DNA of 64,000 bases, taken from positions 182,620,034 to 182,684,033 of the forward strand of contig NC_068939.1 of assembly GCF_016801865.2 (NCBI RefSeq), read 5' to 3'. The position numbers were made by a program, and so were the translations under genes. Every line of letters begins with the position of its first letter. The stretch's first letter is position 1. The notes beneath the pieces are model-generated. The model had not been told where the DNA came from and ran no database searches. It saw only the letters and a program-made list of their open reading frames with translations. The stretch is from Culex pipiens pallens (lineage: Eukaryota; Arthropoda; Insecta; Diptera; Culicidae). Positions 1 to 13,100 of the stretch are shown here, in pieces.

Positions 1-84
1 ATGTAAAGCTGAAAGGATAAACGCATATATGAGCCTGACATTTCGGTCAAGTAGGGTTCCAATACTGATGGGCTGCATATTTCA

Positions 85-138
85 GGGTGTAAAATCACAT
101 AAAATTGCATAAAATAATGCAATATTTATTTTACACCC
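85..138. repeat. Short AT-rich inverted repeat
   Basis: The ends GGGTGTAAAA and TTTTACACCC are perfect inverted complements about 54 bp apart, and an inner TTGCATAAAATAATGCAA stretch also pairs. It looks like a remnant of a small foldback or MITE-type element. No target duplication is evident. Confidence 0.4.
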
Positions 139-212
139 AGGCCTTTTACACGTAGCTGGATTACTACTTTTTTAGCTGTGTATTGAAATAATCCTATAAT
201 AATATTTTCATA

Positions 213-408
213 GTTATAGTTGATTTACTTTCAAAACTTTTAAAAATTTGGTAATGGCTACTTCTAGAGATACTTTGAACACTTCTATTCCAAGGGCAGT
301 ATGTTTCCATACCATTCAGTATGTATTTAATTTGTATTCTTCATTTTGCAGAAATATTTCAATCCTGCCAAAGTCACCCCGCTATCAATGTAATCCCACT
401 TCACGGTA
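213..408 (+). mobile_element. 3' fragment of the TACCGTAAA-family element
   Basis: This stretch aligns with the right end of the element at 53692-54627. Shared landmarks are TACTTTGAACACTTCT, the following CAGTATG, a TTCATTTTGC block, the phrase AAAGTCACCCCG and a final CACGGTA. The left half of the element is absent, so this is a diverged, 5'-truncated copy. It has no coding capacity. Confidence 0.6.
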
Positions 409-1954
409 CAAAGAGGAAAAGTTTCTCTGATAAACTGCCACATTCTATCATACATTTTAACAAAAAATCCTCACCAGATTTTCCCACAGTGTCAAAATTC
501 GTTTTCCCTTCTTTCCCCAACCGATATCTTCCACTTTTTTCGGAAAGGACGTAACTCAGTTTTGCTCTGGTAGCTGTATCACTGACGCAGAGCACCAACT
601 TTAATAGCAACAATAATGTCGGAATATTGGTCCCTTTTTCCTCTGGGGAAGATTCCCTTCTCGAAGAGAAACCAGCAGCTTACTCAATAAAGCGTAAGTC
701 ACCAATATTGCCCATTTTCGTCTTATTTTTTTTTCCTTTTTTGAACATGCTTTTTTGATGGGCCTCACATTTGCTGACCGAGAGAAGGTTAAGCTGGACG
801 AAAGGAAAAAAAAGGACAGTTTATTACGAATTTTCCGAGGAAGCGTTTTATGGAATCTGGTCAGCTTAAGTTCGCATCAAAATTCAATTTGTTTCAAATT
901 TAGTAAATCAGTTTGCTGGGCGTTTAACTTAGATTATTTTTAAAGGCAGGGAAAAATCAGTCCTGAACAATTTCACAGATTAAAACATAACATATAATTC
1001 ACGCCTGATTTTGTAAAACACTTTGCATCTTTTTTTCTCCCCCCGACAGGACAAGATCAGCGAACTTAATCTAAAACCCCTTGGCGGACCAAACTTGCAC
1101 TTGGCGATGTGCGGCTTTTGACAACAGCAGCAGCAATAACACTTGAGCTTCTAGCTGAGCTTAAACTTTTTCAATTATAATTTCCGTTGTTTTCCGCTAT
1201 GTCAAACTACAACAACAACACCAACGACGGTTAGTTTGGGGGTGGAAAGCTCGTAGGGTTAGTTGTTTTCCCACCATTTTCCACTATCTGATGAATATTC
1301 AGCTGAGCGAGAAAAAAAATCCCAACTCACTGATCTCCTTACGGAGCGTTTTGGTTTTTCCCCTGGGCTCTCGTGGGGAAAAGTTTTCCGCGGCGTTCGT
1401 TCGTCAGCAGGCAGGGGCTATGGGAAAATTGTTAATAAACTAATTTGAAGCTTTGCGCGAAAGTTGAACGTTTGCGAATTTATCAACCAGCGATGCTGCT
1501 GCTGCTGCCGCCGTTGTGGTGGTGGTTTTTCACTCGCGAAGAGTGTCGGGTTACGTTAATGGTCTGAGTCGTGTTTATTTAAACTTTTGATGATAGTATT
1601 GGATTAACTCAAACGTGAGATTGCTAATTGGTTACATTTACGTTGTTTACCATATAAATTACCGAGAGTAAATTTCAGTAGTAAGGTTATCAAATACATT
1701 TCAAAATATCAGGTGGTGAAAAATTGGTTACAATATTTATGAGGCATCCAATTCTCGACTGAAAACCAAATGGATGACTAAGAAAGACTGCTCAAAGACC
1801 TAGAAAAAATATCATGTAATATCATAAATACCAATAATAGATTTGTTGAAACTTTAGTCGTTTTTCTGGGCGTTTACAGGGCATAATTATAGTTAAAAAC
1901 CCAAATTCAAGTTTGCATCAAATGATTTTTTGGGTATTTTAGTAATTTTTATGG
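409..1954. other. Unassigned AT-rich DNA with a GC-richer patch
   Basis: No gene is supported. The patch at about 1040-1560 is less AT-rich and carries CAGCAGCAG, CAACAACAACA and GCTGCTGCTGCTG runs, as is common in insect non-coding DNA. Open frames are short and show no recognisable domain. Confidence 0.5.
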
Positions 1955-2078
1955 ATAAATGTTTGATAAACATATCAACTACAAAACCTTTACTCACATA
2001 ATGTTAAATTAATCGAACTAAAAAAGTGCCTTTAGAGAGCCTAGATCCCTGCATTTAAGCAGTCACTGATACCAGCCT
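1955..2078 (-). mobile_element. Fragment of the 6174-7152 element, inverted
   Basis: The 20 bp at 1961-1980 are the exact reverse complement of 6814-6833. The alignment continues with changes through the GATCCCTGCATTT and CAGTCACTG motifs, which correspond to about 6695-6730. This is a diverged internal fragment without terminal repeats. Confidence 0.6.
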
Positions 2079-2348
2079 TCTGTTTTGATTGGTTTATTTT
2101 TTAGAACAAAGATTCTTTAAGTATAATTGAAGATGAGTTTCTGAAATATGAAACAGTTTTGAAATGTTTTGTAAACAAACACTATCAGCCAAGCTATCAG
2201 CTTTATATTATATTTCAAGTTTTTAATTATTTTTCATATTTACTTGTTCTGATTTTAAAACAACTACATAGGTTTCATTTGAAATTTCCGTAACATACAA
2301 AAAATCATCAGTTTGGATGAAAAAGAAACATGCAAACCACAATGTTGC

Positions 2349-3056
2349 TTAAGGGGTTACATACATGTAAATCAGCAAAAATGTCAGGGGTTGGTATGAG
2401 CACACACTTGAACTTTTTGTAAATCTGTTTTAAGGGTATTGAAATACACATTTTCATATATTATCAAAACAAATTTGAAGATATTTGGTTGTATCATTGC
2501 CGAGATATAGATATTTGAAGTTAGCAGTTTCAAAAAACGGATACCACGATATCTCAACACTGATTTGACCAAATCGGCACACAAATTTTAGTGAAGAGTC
2601 GTTAAACCGGTTCTGTGTGCGTGACGAAGGCCGATTTTTAAAAAGTGTATTTGAAAAAAAGATAAAAACATTTTTTTGTTTTGCATAGAAAAAATCCTCA
2701 GTTTTTGATTTTTGTATTTTTTTAAAATGCAAAATTTCAAAATTGGGCTTCGTCTTGCACACGGAATATGTCTTGCAAGTCTTCACCCCAAATTTCAGCC
2801 CATTTGGTCCATCCAATCTCGAGATATCGTGGAATCCGTAAATCAATTCGGTGTTTAGAGAAAAGCGCTCACAAAGTTTGACAGTTCACTTTGCGCATGG
2901 CAAAATATTTAGCTTCGACTCGACTCTTACTCACTTTAAAAATGTAATATATTTATGAAACTTTCAGGAGTGATTGAAAACCGTCTCTATAGTGGATTTA
3001 ATAGATTTTCTGTAATGTGAAATTTTGTGATTTTTTACATGTATGTTACCCCTTAA
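2349..3056. mobile_element. TTAA-flanked inverted-repeat element, copy 1
   Basis: A 708-bp element bounded by TTAA on both sides. Its terminal inverted repeats read GGGGTTACATACATGTAAA on the left and their complement on the right. The TTAA target with short inverted ends resembles piggyBac-type transposition, but no transposase frame exists, so it would be a non-autonomous element. Internally it has weak dyad symmetry around phrases such as CGATATCTC and CTCGAGATATCG. A second copy in opposite orientation lies at 29826-32416 and is interrupted by another element; this copy shows the uninterrupted arrangement. Confidence 0.8.
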
Positions 3057-3170
3057 GGTTTTTTTTCTAAATGTTTAAGGAGATAATATTTTGAAAATGA
3101 TGGAAAAAAGTGAAAATATGTTTACAATCATACAAAAAGTTTTGTGGAAAATTGTATTTGAGGTATGTAT

Positions 3171-3877
3171 ATTAGCGTGGTTCACGTTTCTATGAAAAAG
3201 ACAAAAGTTGTTATTTTGTCTTGCATCAACCGGAATTTCGTTCTTTTATGTCCCCAGAAGCACTCCTGAAAATTTGAGCCCATTTGGTAAGGTCTAGGAG
3301 CTCCAGTTTTAATTTGAAATTTATATGGGATTTTGATTTATTTTCCATGGGAAACTATCTTTTTTTACATTGTATTAGGATTTTTTTTTATAAATCGATG
3401 AAATGACTTGATTCTTATAGTAGGAGATAGGTTTTGAACTGGGGAACAACTTTGTAGAACATACCAACATGCTAGGAAGTGACCCTTTAAAGATACAGAT
3501 ACTTTTAGATGGTGGCTGGCCCCTTCAAAAGCCACCATCTAAAAGTATATGTATCTTTAAAGGGTCACTTCCTAGCATGTTGGTATGTTCTACAAAGTTG
3601 TTCCCCAGTTCAAAAACCTATCTCCTACTATAAGAATCAAGTCATTTCATTGATTTATAAAAAAAAATCCTAATACAATGTAAAAAAAGATAGTTTCCCA
3701 TGGAAAATAAATCAAAATCCCATATAAATTTCAAATTAAAACTGGAGCTCCTAGACCTTACCAAATGGGCTCAAATTTTCAGGAGTGCTTCTGGGGACAT
3801 AAAAGAACGAAATTCCGGTTGATGCAAGACAAAATAACAACTTTTGTCTTTTTCATAGAAACGTGAACCACGCTAAT
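3171..3877. mobile_element. 707-bp near-perfect palindromic foldback element
   Basis: The left arm (3171-3517) and right arm (3530-3877) are almost perfect reverse complements over about 347 bp, with a 12-nt loop at 3518-3529. The ends read ATTAGCGTGG and CCACGCTAAT. GTAT occurs at both outer edges (3167-3170 and 3878-3881) and may be a 4-bp target duplication. There is no coding capacity. Few mismatches separate the arms, which suggests recent origin or ongoing homogenisation. Transcription would give an exceptionally stable hairpin RNA. Confidence 0.85.
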
Positions 3878-4473
3878 GTATATGCGATACAAAAAATAGG
3901 ATCCAGTCCCTACAGGTATCATGCCCTTATTTTAACAAAACGCAAGTGTTTTTACTATGCTTAAGTTATAGTTTTTTATTCATTTTTCGAGTGATTTTAT
4001 AGCCTTTTCCTATTAAGGAAGACAATTCGCTATATTGAGAGAAATTAAGAGAGTATTTTTCATGTAGTCAAAATCTCAACTTCGCGTCTCTTGATGTCCA
4101 TATTGCAAATAATGAAATTCATGAGTATCATCGAAAAAATACAATATTTTGTTAAAATTTGAGTTTTTTACACTGCAAACACAAATGTAGTGAAAATCTA
4201 ATGAAAAAAAAAACAAATGATTTAGCACTCAAACTCTTGAACTTGCTTCATTTTCATCGTAAGATGTTGTAGGGGTTATCGTTGAAAAACTTGTAAAATG
4301 AATTCATAGAAATCAAACTACACTTGGCATAGCATAGCATAACAAACGACAAACGACAAGATAGCACAAGCACGTTGATTTGTGATTTTTTCTACACAGA
4401 TTTTTTTTTCTTCAAAATTTCAAGACTGGGTCCTGCTTTTTAAAACGTCCTTTGTGCCCATATTTGAACGTAA
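3878..4473. other. Unassigned AT-rich DNA
   Basis: No gene or element boundary is seen. The GCATAGCATAGCATAAC run near 4328 is a minor direct repeat. Confidence 0.5.
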
Positions 4474-4808
4474 TACAGTCTAGACTCGATTATCCGAAGT
4501 TCCGATTTTTTTTTCGTGTTATTTTATTTTTTTTTACTTTTAACATCAAATTAGAGTTCTGCGACCCCATTTTAGTCAAATTTGAATGATGAATTGCATA
4601 TTAAGTTAAAAAAAACATGTTTTAAATATTTCATCACCGCCATTCTGTTTGCCATCATGGATTTAAAAATTCTGAATCACTTTTGAGTAGTTTAGGGGTC
4701 AAACTAAAACTCAACAATAAAAAAAAAGACAACGAAAAAAGAAATCGTGATTCGATTATCCAAAGTAAAACTTTGCCAAGGCCTTCGGATAATCGAGTCT
4801 GGACTGTA
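4474..4808. mobile_element. pogo-like MITE, TA-flanked
   Basis: A 335-bp element with inverted ends reading TACAGTCTAGACTCGATTAT and, as its complement on the right, CGGATAATCGAGTCTGGACTGTA over the last bases. The CAGTC...CTCGATTATCCG terminus with a TA target is characteristic of the pogo/Tigger branch of the Tc1-mariner superfamily. The interior is AT-rich without a transposase frame, so it is a non-autonomous derivative. A related partial copy starts at 34942. Confidence 0.8.
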
Positions 4809-6173
4809 TTAAAAATCGTATGAAAGATATATTATTGAGCAAAAAACAATGCCATTGGACAACATTAGCAACATATTTAATTACAAAATCACTTCCAATT
4901 GATTAAATCAACTTGCTCAAGCTCGATAATTAAGCACTTCAAAGAGTTCAAAATCTGCAAAATTGACACGCAACCATGGCTTCGCCATGGCACTTACTAG
5001 TAAATATTGAATCAAAAGTTAATCATCAGCTCACCCAAAGTCACTTCCCAGTGACAAAGTTCAGCGCTTCTGGTAAACCATCAGTTAACCAACCGATAAA
5101 CCCTAACCAAGTACCATCACGTGCCAACTCCGGCAGCAGCAGCAGCTTCGTGGCGTGGCGAAAACTTTATCTTCTATCATCCCAAAAACCTGAAGGCGGT
5201 ATCTACCAAGGGAACTCCGCACACGACACGACTTTGGACGGGGAGTTCGATTTATTGGTCAGCAGACAAAAAAAAGCAAAAAAAAAACAGTCCACCGAGG
5301 GATGCTTCCTGAAGAAAAAAACGCCACCGTAAAAGGGCAACTTTTGGGCACGGCCAACAACAACGACATTAGTGCTGCTCTTGGCCCGTCGATCCGGAGC
5401 GTGATGTCCACTTGACACTAATTTGCCACATGACACACAAAATGATGGCATCGTTGCCGGCTTTTTGGGGTGGACTCTGGGGAACCGGGACTTCCCACTC
5501 CCTCTGAACACATGCCACTTGTGCTGCCACTATATTTATAAAAGGATTATCAACTTTGACCGCAGCAGCAGCAGAGAGTGACCACTGGATGGATAGCTGG
5601 TCGGTTTTGTGTGACCGGATCGGAGCACGTGCCTTTGCAGCTTGTGACCGGTGACGATTCGCCACATTCCAGCGGCGGGATGAGTGTGGCCACGCGCGCT
5701 GCTGATGGGTCGTCCGTCGTTTCGCGAGAGTGGACAAATTTCAGTACATCAACGCGTGGTAAATTGTGGGTTAGTTCTCCTCACTCGCGCGCACTATAGT
5801 TAATCGGTTGACAATGTTAGCGATTGGTTGCCACGATAAGTAATCGAAACAGTTTAACGGTTGGTTGGAGCCCACTGCTGACGGTGGTGGGAGAACCGCA
5901 TCAGCTCAAATGTGTACCCAGATGTGGTTGGATGGGTACAATAGGATTGAATTCGTTTGGGATCATTTATATTCAGTTCGAGGCCGTCAAATATTTAGAG
6001 AGTAGTTAGTTTAAAAAAAATAACCTTTTTTTTCAATTGGACATGTAAAACATTTGTAAAACATTTTAAAAATAAGAGTTTTCAAAAATGTTTACTTTGC
6101 TTAGTTATAATTTTTAAATTTAAAAGTGAAATAAAAAATTGATTTTTTTTCTTAGAGTTTAGCTTTTTTCTGA
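4809..6173. other. Moderately GC-rich non-repetitive island
   Basis: The interval 4970-5960 is less AT-rich than its surroundings and shows no internal repeats. A 118-codon ATG frame at 4976-5332 (+) sits in an acceptable initiation context but has no recognisable domain. Overlapping frames on both strands are equally open, which points to composition and not to coding. It could hold regulatory DNA; nothing specific can be assigned. Confidence 0.35.
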
Positions 6174-7152
6174 TAGGGGAGAGTGAGTAGACATGATCCC
6201 TTTTTTTGTATCACACATAACTCTGTCAATTTCTCACAAAACTATGAACTTTTTGCATGAATTGAAAGCATAAACCTTCAACTATGTTTGGCTGATAAGG
6301 GTATTTCATCAGATAAACTCTTTTAATCATGCCAAGCGTTTTAAAAAATATTTTTAAACCGGCATTTTCAAAATGTTGGGGGTAATTTGATCCCCCTTTC
6401 AACATTTTGAAGAAACCTTAAGGAAAATGTTTCTTATTCATCCAAACTTTTAATTTTCTATAAGTTACAGCAATTTCACATTAAACCTGTACGTTTGTGT
6501 TCAAAATATAACAAGTTTAGCGTGCAAAATATTTAAAAACTTAAAATTTTCTTTTTTAGACCAAAATTGAGCATGTTTAGCTGGTTTTTTTTTTTACAAA
6601 ACTTTTGAAAAATGGTTCAAACTGCAGTAAGTTATGTACAACTATACTAAAGGAAACTATGTACGAAACCCCAGCCCAATTATTTAATCTTGAGGCTGAT
6701 TCCAGTGACTGTAAAAATGCAGGGATCAAGACTCCCTAAACGCACTTTTTTCAACAATTGATTGTAAAAATAGTATGACGATAAATTTAACGTCAAATGC
6801 GTAAGGGTTTTGGAGTTGATATGTTTATCAAACAATTCATGTATAAACAATATTTTTTTGAATAATTTTTGAGTGTTTTCTATACTTATCAAAACAAAGA
6901 AAAAAGATCTCTTGGAAGTTTTTTGCAGCACTTTTCAGAAAAATGTGTGTAACTCAATCTTAATATTTTTTTCATTTTTTTTCTTTGTTTTCTACAATGA
7001 GTTTTAGTCAATTTCGCACAACTATCTAGAACAAAGCTAATTGTTTTACCCACATGCTGACTAGATACAGGCTTGGGATCAAGTGTCCCCGGGGATCAAG
7101 TGTCCCCGGGGATCAAGTGTCCCCGGGGATCAAGTCTCCCCACTCTCCCCTA
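6174..7152. mobile_element. TA-flanked element with ends TAGGGGAGAGTG
   Basis: The left end TAGGGGAGAGTGAGTAGAC and the right end complementary to TAGGGGAGAGTGGGGAGAC form terminal inverted repeats around 979 bp, with TA on each side. The motif GATCCC recurs at both ends and internally. Just inside the right end lie four copies of a 17-bp unit. No transposase frame is present. A diverged inverted fragment lies at 1955-2078. Confidence 0.75.
7074..7141 (+). repeat. 17-bp tandem repeat, four copies
   Basis: The unit GGGGATCAAGTGTCCCC repeats in exact 17-bp register from 7074, with the last copy changed to end TCTCCCC. Each unit begins with GGGG and ends with CCCC, so it is itself a short dyad. 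It merges with the right terminal repeat of the host element. Confidence 0.9.
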
Positions 7153-8122
7153 AGCTCTAAACAATACCAAAACAAATAACATTGCCAAAGACACCAAATT
7201 GATTAAAAAACTGTTTTTATGATACAGTTTTTTTATATTTTCAAAACTTTTTTTAAAGCAGATTTTTATGGACGAACTTATGAAGCTTTGTGTCTTCTTA
7301 TGTAAAAGTGAAAGTACCCATAATGTTCCAAATCTTTCTTAGGAGAATAATAGAGATTTTTTTAAAGGCTCAACAATATTTTTTTTTTTGCTTTTTGGGT
7401 GTTATTTGAAAATACTCAAAAGCAAAAAAATCAAATTCAAATTTTTGAAAAAAAGTACTTTTTTAGTATTTTTCATGAATTAAACACAGATTACAACTTG
7501 GAATGAGTACATCCTTCATACCAGATAAAAATGTGTGCTCTAAAATAGGTAAATTTACCTCATTTCCAGTGTGTTTTCCACTTTTTCGGTTTAAATTGAG
7601 GTGAAATTACACTTTTTTCTGGCAGTTTTAACTTACTCGGTCATTTGCTGACTTTGAAAAAAAAACCTAAATTTTTTGTATTAAAAATAATTAAAAATCC
7701 TTAAATACCATTAAGCAATTCTATAAAATTTTGCAATTCAAAACACATTTTTAAATATTATAAATTTTTATTTTGATGAAACTTTGGCCATCAAGACATC
7801 GAGATGACTTACATTGCAAATGGGCCAAATTAGTCGATTCAAGCTAAAATTTACGTAATTGAAAGACGCATCTTTTGATACCCAAAAAGTATAGGTTAGT
7901 AAACGCAAATTTAGTGAAAAAAGATTATTTTTTCCCGATTTGTAATTTTCCAGTGTTTGCGCGCGGCGCTTCGAAAAACCAGGTTTTTATATTCGAAAAA
8001 TCATATTTGAATGAACCTTTCATTTTATTTTTGAGTACGTTGCGAAAAAAAATTTCGAGGGAAAAGGAAAAAATCTATGGAAAAAAAATCATCAATATAA
8101 TTCAATTATAATATTTGGATTT
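7153..8122. other. Unassigned AT-rich DNA
   Basis: Very AT-rich sequence with poly(A) and poly(T) runs. Nothing coding or repetitive could be assigned. Confidence 0.5.
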
Positions 8123-8147
8123 GCATTTCAGAGAAATTTTCGATACT

Positions 8148-8552
8148 AATCTAATCTAATCTAATCAGACCCTAGCGCAGCCAATCTTTCGAAGGGATCC
8201 TGGAGAGTGCCTTAGGTTAGATGACGCCTACACGCAAACGAGAAATCCGTGAGGTTGGCCCTCCCAATTTAATTTGTGGGGGACAGAGCTGAAATCGCGC
8301 GGAAACCCCTCCCGATTTGAACGGTCTCGAAAATTCACGCATACCATCACAGGAAAATGTCGAAATGTTTCAAATTCATTGACCAAGAACGTAAACACTC
8401 GAAGGGCAGTTGTATCTCACACGTCAGTGCTTTGCACATGTATGCGTGCTTGCTATTTTTCTCCGATCAAGACAAATTCACCTTGGAGTGTGCAACTGAC
8501 TCTGTTATTATTAAAAGGATGATAAAGGAATAAACTTTAAAATAGTCAAAAA
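8148..8552 (-). mobile_element. Retrotransposon-like 3' end with GATTA tail
   Basis: Reading the minus strand, a GC-moderate region containing the phrase CTCTCCAGGATCCC and ATTGGCTGCGCTAGGG ends in repeated GATTA units beside the 25-bp repeat. It fits a 3' untranslated end with a microsatellite tail. No protein domain is visible in the 82-codon frame at 8274-8522. Confidence 0.45.
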
Positions 8553-10169
8553 AATAGTTAAATAGTTAAATTGTTGATTTGTTAAATTGTTAAATTGTTA
8601 AATTGTTAAATTGTTAAATTGTTAAATTGTTAAATTGTTAAATTGTTCAATTGTTTAATTGTTTAATTGTTTAATTGTTTAATTGTTTAATTGTTTAATT
8701 GTTTAATTGTTTAATTGTTTAATTGTTTAATTGTTTAATTGTTTAATTGTTTAATTGTTTAATTGTTTAATTGTTTAATTGTTTAATTGTTTAATTGTTT
8801 AATTGTTTAATTGTTTAATTGTTTAATTGTTTAATTGTTTAATTGTTTAATTGTTTAATTGTTTAATTGTTTAATTGTTTAATTGTTTAATTGTTTAATT
8901 GTTTAATTGTTTAATTGTTTAATTGTTTAATTGTTTAATTGTTTAATTGTTTAATTGTTTAATTGTTTAATTGTTTAATTGTTTAATTGTTTAATTGTTT
9001 AATTGTTTAATTGTTTAATTGTTTAATTGTTTAATTGTTTAATTGTTTAATTGTTTAATTGTTTAATTGTTTAATTGTTTAATTGTTTAATTGTTTAATT
9101 GTTTAATTGTTTAATTGTTTAATTGTTTAATTGTTTAATTGTTTAATTGTTTAATTGTTTAATTGTTTAATTGTTTAATTGTTTAATTGTTTAATTGTTT
9201 AATTGTTTAATTGTTGAATTGTTGAATTGTTTAATTGTTTAATTGTTTAATTGTTTAATTGTTTAATTGTTTAATTGTTTCATTGTTTATTTGTTTAATT
9301 GTTTCATTGTTTCATTGTTTAATTGTTTAATTGTTTAATTGTTTAATTGTTTAATTGTTTAGTTGTTTAATTGTTTAATTGTTTAATTGTTTAATTGTTT
9401 AATTGTTTAATTGTTTAATTGTTTAATTGTTTAATTGTTTAATTGTTTAATTGTTTAATTGTTTAATTGTTTAATTGTTTAATTGTTGAAATGTTTAATT
9501 GTTTAATTGTTTAATTGTTTAATTGTTTAATTGTTTAATTGTTTAATTGTTAAATTGTTTAATTGTTTAATTGTTTAATTGTTTAATTATTTCATGGTTT
9601 AATTGTTTAATTGTTTAATTGTTTCATTGTTTAATTGTTTAATTGTTTAATTGTTTAATTGTTTAATTGTTTAATTGTTTAATTGTTTAATTGTTTAATT
9701 GTTTAATTGTTTAATTGTTTAATTGTTTAATTGTTTAATTGTTTAATTGTTTAATTGTTTAATTGTTTAATTGTTTAATTGTTTAATTGTTTAATTGTTT
9801 AATTGTTTAATTGTTTAATTGTTTAATTGTTTAATTGTTTAATTGTTTAATTGTTTAATTGTTTAATTGTTTAATTGTTTAATTGTTTAGTTGTTTAATT
9901 GTTTAATTGTTTAATTGTTTAATTGTTTAATTGTTTAATTGTTTAATTGTTTAATTGTTTAATTGTTTAATTGTTTAATTGTTTAATTGTTTAATTGTTT
10001 AATTGTTTAATTGTTTAATTGTTTAATTGTTTAATTGTTAAACTGTTTAATTGTTTAATTGTTTAATTGTTTAATTTTTTAATTTTTTAATTGTTTAATT
10101 TTTTAATTGTTTGATTGTTTGATTGTTTGATTGTTTAATTGTTTAGTTTTTTAATTGTTTGATTTGTTT
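8553..10169 (+). repeat. 8-bp satellite, unit TTTAATTG
   Basis: About 1.6 kb (roughly 200 units) of an 8-bp repeat. It opens with a GTTAAATT variant (to about 8650), becomes uniform TTTAATTG, and carries clustered substitutions near 9214-9315, 9484-9600 and 10035-10165. Degeneration towards both ends is typical of satellite edges. It meets the AAACATTT array head to head at about 10170. Confidence 0.97.
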
Positions 10170-10171
10170 GA

Positions 10172-13100
10172 CAAACATTTAAACATTTAAACATTTAAAC
10201 ATTTAAACATTTAAACATTTAAACATTTAAACATTTAAACATTTAAACATTTAAACATTTAAACATTTAAACATTTAAACATTTAAACATTTAAACATTT
10301 AAACATTTAAACATTTAAACATTTAAACATTTAAACATTTAAACATTTAAACATTTAAACATTTAAACATTTAAACATTTAAACATTTAAACATTTAAAC
10401 ATTTAAACATTTAAACATTTAAACATTTAAACATTTAAACATTTAAACATTTAAACATTTAAACATTTAAACATTTAAACATTTAAACATTTAAACATTT
10501 AAAAATTTAAACATTTAAACATTTAAACATTTAAACATTTAAACATTTAAACATTAAAACATTTAAACATTTAAACATTTAAACATTTAAACATTTAAAC
10601 ATTTAAACATTTAAACATTAAAACATTAAAACATTAAAACATTTAAACATTTAAACATTTAAACATTTAAACATTTAAACATTTAAACATTTAAACATTT
10701 AAACATTTAAACATTTAAACATTTAAACATTTAAACATTTAAACATTTAAACATTTAAACATTTAAACATTTAAACATTTAAACATTTAAACATTTAAAC
10801 ATTTAAACATTTAAACATTTAAACATTTAAACATTTAAACATTTAAACATTTTAAACATTTAAACATTTAAACATTTAAACATTTTAAACATTTAAACAT
10901 TTAAACATTTAAACATTTAAACATTTAAACATTTAAACATTTTAAACATTTAAAAATTTAAACATTTAAACATTTAAACATTTAAACATTTAAACATTTA
11001 AACATTTAAACATTTAAACATTTAAACATTTAAACATTTAAACATTTAAACATTTAAACATTTAAACATTTAAACATTTAAACATTTAAACATTTAAACA
11101 TTTAAACATTTAAACATTTAAACATTTAAACATTTAAACATTTAAACATTTAAACATTTAAACATTTAAACATTTAAACATTTAAACATTTAAACATTTA
11201 AACATTTAAACATTTAAACATTTAAACATTTAAACATTTAAACATTTAAACATTTAAACATTTAAACATATAAACATTTAAACATTTAAACATTTTAAAC
11301 ATTTAAACATTTAAACATTTAAACATTTTAAACATTTAAACATTTAAACATTTAAACATTTAAACATTTAAACATTTAAACATTTAAACATTTAAACATT
11401 TAAACATTTAAACATTTAAACATTTAAACATTTAAACATTTAAACATTTTAAACATTTAAACATTTAAACATTTAAACATTTAAACATTTAAACATTTAA
11501 ACATTTAAACATTTAAACATTTAAACATTTAAACATTTAAACATTTAAACATTTAAACATTTAAACATTTAAACATTTAAACATTTAAACATTTAAACAT
11601 TTAAACATTTAAACATTTAAACATTTAAACATTTAAACATTTAAACATTAAACATTTAAACATTTAAACATTTAAACATTTAAACATTTAAACATTTAAA
11701 CATTTAAACATTTAAACATTTAAACATTTAAACATTTAAACATTTAAACATTTAAACATTTAAACATTTAAACATTTAAACATTTAAACATTTAAACATT
11801 TAAACATTTAAACATTTAAACATTTAAACATTTAAACATTTAAACATTTAAACATTTAAACATTTAAACATTTAAACATTTAAACATTTAAACATTTAAA
11901 CATTTAAACATTTAAACATTTAAACATTTAAACATTTAAACATTTAAACATTTAAACATTTAAACATTTAAACATTAAACATTTAAACATTTAAACATTT
12001 AAACATTTAAACATTTAAACATTTAAACATTTAAACATTTAAACATTTAAACATTTAAACATTTAAACATTTAAAACATTTAAACATTAAACATTTAAAC
12101 ATTTAAACATTTAAACATTAAACATTTAAACATTTAAACATTTAAACATTTAAACATTTAAACATTTAAACATTTAAACATTTAAACATTTAAACATTTA
12201 AACATTTAAACATTTAAACATTTAAACATTTAAACATTTAAACATTTAAACATTTAAACATTTAAACATTTAAACATTTAAACATTTAAACATTTAAACA
12301 TTTAAACATTTAAACATTTAAACATTTAAACATTTAAACATTTAAACATTTAAACATTTAAACATTTAAACATTTAAACATTTAAACATTTAAACATTTA
12401 AACATTTAAACATTTAAACATTTAAACATTTAAACATTTAAACATTTAAACATTTAAACATTTAAACATTTAAACATTTAAACATTTAAACATTTAAACA
12501 TTTAAACATTTAAACATTAAAACTTTAAACATTTAAACATTTAAACATTTAAACATTTAAACATTTAAACATTTAAACATTTAAACATTTAAACATTTAA
12601 ACATTTAAACATTTAAACATTTAAACATTTAAACATTTAAACATTTAAACATTTAAACATTTAAACATTTAAACATTTAAACATTTAAACATTTAAACAT
12701 TTAAACATTTAAACATTTAAACATTTAAACATTTAAACATTTAAACATTTAAACATTTAAACATTTAAACATTTAAACATTTAAACATTTAAACATTTAA
12801 ACATTTAAACATTTAAACATTTAAACATTTAAACATTTAAACATTTAAACATTTAAACATTTAAACATTTAAACATTTAAACATTTAAACATTTAAACAT
12901 TTAAACATTTAAACATTTAAACATTTAAACATTTAAACATTTAAACATTTAAACATTTAAACATTTAAACATTTAAACATTTAAACATTTAAACATTTAA
13001 ACATTTAAACATTTAAACATTTAAACATTTAAACATTTAAACATTTAAACATTTAAACATTTAAACATTTAAACATTTAAACAATTAAACATTTAAACAT

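Noticed and set aside
4976..5332. 118-codon ATG frame as a gene
   Set aside because: The context is acceptable, but there is no domain and overlapping frames on both strands are also open.
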